DNA from: Gammaproteobacteria bacterium
Lineage (GTDB): Bacteria > Pseudomonadota > Gammaproteobacteria > UBA6429 > Thiohalophilaceae
NCBI GenBank assembly: GCA_003233255.1
Contig: QILH01000274.1
Location: forward strand, 1 to 10,752
Direction of reading: 5' to 3'
DNA length: 10,752 nt
A model generated the notes under the pieces. That model made no database searches. It saw nothing but the letters and a program-made list of their open reading frames with translations, and was not told where the DNA came from. Each line of letters starts with the position of its first letter. Position 1 is the first letter of the stretch. Below, one piece after another: positions 7,860-10,752 of this stretch. Both the position numbers and the translations under genes were made by a program.

Positions 7860-8339
7860 TTATTTTAATGTGTTTAAAGTCTTTACCGCGGCGAGAACGT
7901 CATCCACATGACCGGTTACTTTTACTTTTCGCCATTCCTGACGTAATTTTCCTGTTGCATCGATCAAAAAGGTACTGCGTTCGATACCAAGGACTTTTTT
8001 ACCGTACATATTTTTCATCTTTATGACGTCAAACTGCGTACAGAGTGATTCATCTTCGTCAGATAAAAGATCAAATTTAAACTTTTGTTTGGCTTTAAAA
8101 TTTTCATGTGAGCGAACTTTATCGCGAGAGACGCCGAGGACAATGGTATTTTGGCGTTTGAATTTTGCTAAATGGGTCTGAAAATCGAGACCTTCCTGGG
8201 TACAGCCCGGGGTACTGTCCCTTGGGTAGAAGTACAGAACCACATTCTGCCCTTTGAGAGATGTTAACGTGATGTTTTGCTCACCGGTTGCGGCAAGTTT
8301 GAAATTTTTAATTTTTTTGTTCAATTCAACTGTACTCAT
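7860..8339 (-). CDS. bcp: Thiol peroxidase Bcp (peroxiredoxin, PrxQ type)
   Basis: 159-residue thioredoxin-fold peroxidase that reduces hydrogen peroxide and organic hydroperoxides using thioredoxin; cytosolic. The active site YFYPRDSTPGCTQEG carries peroxidatic Cys46, with conserved Thr43 and Pro44. The position 4 residues later, Cys50 in E. coli Bcp, is Gly50 here, so the classic CxxxxC disulfide cannot form. Cys100 (DESLCTQF) corresponds to E. coli Cys99. The end FLIDATGKLRQEWRKVKVTG is typical. I chose the ATG at 8339; an in-frame TTG at 8351 would add four residues (MVKR), but neither start has a convincing Shine-Dalgarno site. The gene lies 33 bases after gcvR, the same pairing as in E. 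coli, which supports the identity. Confidence 0.92.
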   Translation of the reverse strand: MSTVELNKKIKNFKLAATGEQNITLTSLKGQNVVLYFYPRDSTPGCTQEGLDFQTHLAKFKRQNTIVLGVSRDKVRSHENFKAKQKFKFDLLSDEDESLCTQFDVIKMKNMYGKKVLGIERSTFLIDATGKLRQEWRKVKVTGHVDDVLAAVKTLNTLK

Positions 8340-8372
8340 TCGTTTTACCAATAAATTTTAGATTGAACATTG

Positions 8373-8903
8373 TCAAATTTTAATCGGTTCCAGAATGGCA
8401 TCCAGATTCAGGTCATCGCAAAATTCCATAAATTGCTCACGTAAGCCTGAGATATGAGTAGCAGCCGGTATCTCGACCGTCATGCTCAAGGCAAACATCG
8501 GTGAGCCAGTATGCGCGGCACGATGTGAAGTCGTATACATATCATGGATGTTAATTTGTCGTTGTGAAAAAAAACCGGTTATCTTCTGAACGATTCCAGG
8601 GTGATCGAGTGAGACCACTTCAATATTATAGGGGATTTCTTCCTGCTTAAGATGGCGCCCTTCGGTTCGTCGGCAGTTAATGGTTAGACCAAGCTTGTCC
8701 TGGATATGGGTGAGCTGGTCTTCAAGCTTGGCGATATTATTCCACGCACCGGAGACCATCATAATCAACGCAAATTCGCCGCCAAGAATGCTCATGCGAC
8801 TGTCTTCGATATTACAGCCCGAATTGACGATATTGTCAGAGAGCTCGGCGACCAGACCGGGTCGATCCTGTCCTAATGCCGAGATAACAAGGTAGTTACT
8901 CAT
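8373..8903 (-). CDS. gcvR: GcvR-like double-ACT regulator of glycine cleavage
   Basis: 176-residue protein made of two ACT domains. The first (about 3-75) opens LVISALGQDRPGLVAELSDN and includes NIEDSRMSILGGEFALIMMV. The second (about 90-170) contains VVSLDHPGIVQKITGFFSQR and INIHDMYTTSHRA. In E. coli GcvR (about 190 residues) has no DNA-binding domain and represses the glycine-cleavage operon by binding GcvA in response to glycine. No gcvA or gcvTHP is present in this window, so the partner would be elsewhere. It begins with ATG and lies 22 bases after the galT-like stop, with no strong Shine-Dalgarno site, so coupling to upstream translation is likely. Adjacency to bcp matches the enterobacterial order. 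A more general amino-acid-sensing role cannot be excluded. Confidence 0.88.
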   Translation of the reverse strand: MSNYLVISALGQDRPGLVAELSDNIVNSGCNIEDSRMSILGGEFALIMMVSGAWNNIAKLEDQLTHIQDKLGLTINCRRTEGRHLKQEEIPYNIEVVSLDHPGIVQKITGFFSQRQINIHDMYTTSHRAAHTGSPMFALSMTVEIPAATHISGLREQFMEFCDDLNLDAILEPIKI

Positions 8904-8925
8904 ACGCTAACTATCGTCGATTTTT

Positions 8926-10023
8926 TTACAGTTGTACAGCACGAAGTTGCTCCGCAGCTTGTTCTGGACTGGTGGTGTTCACAAAAAGCCCAGAGCCCAG
9001 TTCAAAGCCGTTTGGAATACTGGTGCGAGGGCATATCTCCAGATGCCAGTGATAACTTTGGTCACAGTTCTGGAATTCTTCACCCTGAGGAATACTATGC
9101 AAAAAGAAATTATACTGTGCGCCACCGATGACCGCATCAAGTCGGGCCATGGTGCGTTGCAGTACCTGTGCAAAATCATCAAGATCGGCCTGACGGGTGT
9201 TCATAAAATCGCTAGAATGATGTAACGGCAGGATATGGATTTCCCATTCATAACGACTGGCAAACGGTTTAATGGCAATAAATTTCTCCCCGCGTTCAAT
9301 CACATATTGTCCAACGTCAATCTTGCGTACTACCTCACCTGAACTTCGATCATATATTTTTGCTTCGAAGGTCAGTGCTTCATCGATCAACGCACAAAAA
9401 ATACAATGATGGTTACGTTCGAAATACTGACGTGAGTTTTGCACTTCATCAAATACATTTTGCGGCACCACCGGGGTGGCGATAATCTGGCTGTGGGTAT
9501 GCGCCATACTGGCGCCAGCAGCGGGGCCAAAATTTTTAAATACCAGCACGTATTTGAGTCGTTCATCAAGTTGATAAAGTTGTTGCATGCGTTGTTGGTA
9601 GACGCCAAACAGGTTTGCTATATGCGCTACGTCCATTTCATGGATTGAAATACCATGTTGGGGACTATCGATAATAACCTCATGGCGACCATAACCGTCA
9701 ATGGCCTGTTGCAAACCATAAACAAAGCCAGGTTGGCTGCTGTCATCGCCTAATATCGGGTAGAGATTTTCAACAATCCGTATTTGCCATTCCTTCTTGC
9801 CATTTCGTGGGAAGACATCGATTTCAGGCGGGGTCTGTTCTTCGTTGCCACGACAAAATGGACAGGCCTCAACGTGTTTTCGGGTATCTCGTGGGGCCGG
9901 TTCCTCCTGCTTGCGGGGACGCAGACTGCGGGCCGTAGCCACCAGCACAGATTCACTGGGCACGATGGGATTGATACGGATTTCACGGATGGCCCTGGAT
10001 TCGGCCACGAGTTCATCAGACAT
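8926..10023 (-). CDS. galT: GalT-family hexose-1-phosphate nucleotidyltransferase
   Basis: 365-residue member of the GalT branch of the HIT superfamily, close to the usual length of about 350. Family enzymes transfer a nucleotidyl group between sugar 1-phosphates through a covalent histidine-nucleotide intermediate in the cytosol. Two zinc-type cysteine pairs are visible, C54/C57 (CPFCRGNE) and C207/C210 (HHCIFC). The active-site motif is AHTHSQ with H175 and H177, where E. coli GalT has His-Pro-His. A further H325-W-H327 lies in YHWHLEICPR. The ATG start has AAGGAA opposite 10029-10034, about 6 bases upstream. No galK, galE or galM is nearby. It may act on UDP-galactose/UDP-glucose, or it may be closer to plant ADP-glucose phosphorylase, a known GalT relative. 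Family firm, substrate open. Confidence 0.88.
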   Translation of the reverse strand: MSDELVAESRAIREIRINPIVPSESVLVATARSLRPRKQEEPAPRDTRKHVEACPFCRGNEEQTPPEIDVFPRNGKKEWQIRIVENLYPILGDDSSQPGFVYGLQQAIDGYGRHEVIIDSPQHGISIHEMDVAHIANLFGVYQQRMQQLYQLDERLKYVLVFKNFGPAAGASMAHTHSQIIATPVVPQNVFDEVQNSRQYFERNHHCIFCALIDEALTFEAKIYDRSSGEVVRKIDVGQYVIERGEKFIAIKPFASRYEWEIHILPLHHSSDFMNTRQADLDDFAQVLQRTMARLDAVIGGAQYNFFLHSIPQGEEFQNCDQSYHWHLEICPRTSIPNGFELGSGLFVNTTSPEQAAEQLRAVQL

Positions 10024-10184
10024 ATAGATTCCTTTACGGTCAAGACCCCCAAGATACTGAAAAAATAGATATTTTCATAACTTATCCTGTCTATAGACCC
10101 ATACACCTCGCTAATATCCACGAATATATTTGAGAGGGCTATTGTGATGCAGCGGCCTTGTGCTAAAAGGGTTATATTTATGAT

Positions 10185-10220
10185 AAAAAACGGCCGAGGA
10201 GTAGTATATTCACCCGGCCG
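10185..10220 (-). terminator. Intrinsic terminator after the small secreted protein gene
   Basis: On the minus strand, CGGCCG (opposite 10215-10220) pairs with a second CGGCCG (opposite 10191-10196), an all-GC six-base-pair stem. It can be extended by GG/CC past a one-base bulge. The stem is followed directly by six T (opposite 10185-10190). This is a standard Rho-independent layout, located 47 bases after the stop of the 10267-10665 gene and about 160 bases before the galT-like start. The loop is rather long. Confidence 0.65.
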
Positions 10221-10259
10221 ATGTTTTACATCTACGAATTTTAAATTTAGATGTCGGCC
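10216..10259. repeat. Bulged inverted repeat overlapping the terminator stem
   Basis: GGCCGA (10216-10221) pairs with TCGGCC (10254-10259), and the inner arms ACATCTA (10228-10234) and TAGATGT (10248-10254) pair across a 13-base loop, leaving a 6-7 base bulge. The bulge can instead form GATGT-TTT-ACATC (10220-10232). GGCCGA is part of the terminator stem, so this fold and the terminator cannot form together. It begins 7 bases after the stop of the small secreted protein gene on the minus strand. Confidence 0.5.
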
Positions 10260-10266
10260 TTTTCCG

Positions 10267-10665
10267 TTAATTTAGCAGCTTCAATATGGGTTTAACACTA
10301 GTGTATTTGACGATCGTTTTGGAGCAAGTTCTCTTGATAGTTGATGCGTTTCTAGCTCTGGAATAACCCGATGTGCACAGGAAATTATTTTTTAGTTCCC
10401 CAACAATTTTTGTGTTTAATTCGCAGGAATAGTTATAACCATTGAGAGGTTTTTTTACTAAATTGGGTGTTTGCGGGGCACAGGTCGCCCGTTTGTACAA
10501 TGTTCTAGTCCCGTTGGGTTTCTTGCAATAATACAGATCGGCACCCGCTGACTGCAAAGCTCCATTTCCTGGGGCGCATTCTGGTTTCCACTTTTCTAAG
10601 GCACTGGCGCCGGTTGAGGCCAGACTGGTCGCTAAAAGTAGCGCTACGATGGGTAAAAAAGTCAA
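10267..10665 (-). CDS. Small secreted six-cysteine protein, start apparently frameshifted
   Basis: I do not recognise a family. The frame gives 132 residues from a TTG at 10665. The hydrophobic stretch FLPIVALLLATSLASTGASA ends in an AxA signal-peptidase site near residue 22, so it is probably exported to the periplasm. The mature part is basic with six cysteines (30, 47, 62, 81, 97, 114), allowing three disulfides. Two three-cysteine blocks look alike, each with an aromatic residue shortly before the middle Cys and KR-T-C at the end. The TTG has no Shine-Dalgarno site and the signal peptide lacks a basic N-terminus. An ATG at 10694 has an ideal AGGAAA (opposite 10701-10706) 6 bases upstream but is one base out of frame and hits a stop after 10 codons. 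Restoring one A in the A-run opposite 10688-10691 gives MKNISKSYQLLTFLP, a complete signal peptide. It may be a fresh frameshift, a phase-variable gene or a sequencing error. Confidence 0.65.
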   Translation of the reverse strand: MTFLPIVALLLATSLASTGASALEKWKPECAPGNGALQSAGADLYYCKKPNGTRTLYKRATCAPQTPNLVKKPLNGYNYSCELNTKIVGELKNNFLCTSGYSRARNASTIKRTCSKTIVKYTSVKPILKLLN

Positions 10666-10752
10666 CAGTTGATACGATTTCGAAATATTTTCATGGCATT
10701 TTTCCTAATTTAATTAAACAGAGTTAAAAAATCCTTGTCTATATTTCCTTAC

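Noticed and set aside
8340..8351. TTG start for Bcp adding MVKR
   Set aside because: No Shine-Dalgarno site supports it, and the ATG four codons later gives the usual family N-terminus.
10089..10098. Perfect palindrome GTCTATAGAC upstream of galT, possibly an operator or -10 element
   Set aside because: Ten bases is short enough to arise by chance in this AT-rich gap, and I could not find a matching -35 box for its TATAGA.
9750..10121. 123-codon minus-strand frame across the galT start and its upstream region
   Set aside because: It overlaps the start of the galT-like gene in another frame; the galT frame has the Shine-Dalgarno site and the conserved motifs.

Overview
The window reads as chromosomal DNA of a moderately AT-rich gammaproteobacterium. 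The main clue is a gcvR-bcp pair in the same order and orientation as in Escherichia coli and relatives, together with an AcrB-type RND pump, a PerM/AI-2E permease and Shine-Dalgarno-led genes. I cannot name the genus. No rRNA, tRNA, CRISPR array, insertion sequence or phage gene is visible.

Layout. Positions 3-3779 (+) hold the 3' end of a periplasmic adaptor gene and a complete RND inner-membrane pump gene, 3 bases apart, forming one efflux operon cut by the left edge. Positions 3780-3921 are intergenic, with two spaced GATA/TATC dyads and a possible promoter for a LysR-type regulator with a CysL-like effector domain (3922-4827). A 76-base gap with three small inverted repeats leads into a two-gene unit (4904-6405, +): a conserved-looking 140-residue protein of unknown function, overlapping by 4 bases (ATGA) a PerM/AI-2E family membrane protein. 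These genes converge with a minus-strand cluster after only 19 bases. That cluster is transcribed in the order galT-like nucleotidyltransferase (8926-10023), gcvR-like double-ACT regulator (8373-8903), bcp peroxiredoxin (7860-8339) and PIN-PhoH ATPase (6425-7837). Its gaps are 22-33 bases, so it is probably one operon. At the right edge, also on the minus strand, is a small secreted six-cysteine protein (10267-10665). It is followed by an intrinsic terminator (10185-10220) embedded in a larger set of competing inverted repeats.

How the genes fit together. The adaptor and pump would form an envelope efflux system with an outer-membrane channel encoded elsewhere. The small 140-residue protein and the permease are likely translationally coupled. 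The galT-gcvR-bcp-phoH row combines sugar-nucleotide metabolism, glycine-cleavage regulation, peroxide detoxification and RNA metabolism; it looks like a housekeeping operon rather than one pathway.

Most of the window is ordinary core genome. The parts most worth a second look are at the right edge. The small secreted protein has its natural start codon one base out of frame, at a run of four A on the coding strand. It also shows an apparent internal duplication of a three-cysteine module. Immediately after it lies a terminator/anti-terminator-like arrangement of GGCCGA/TCGGCC repeats upstream of the galT operon.
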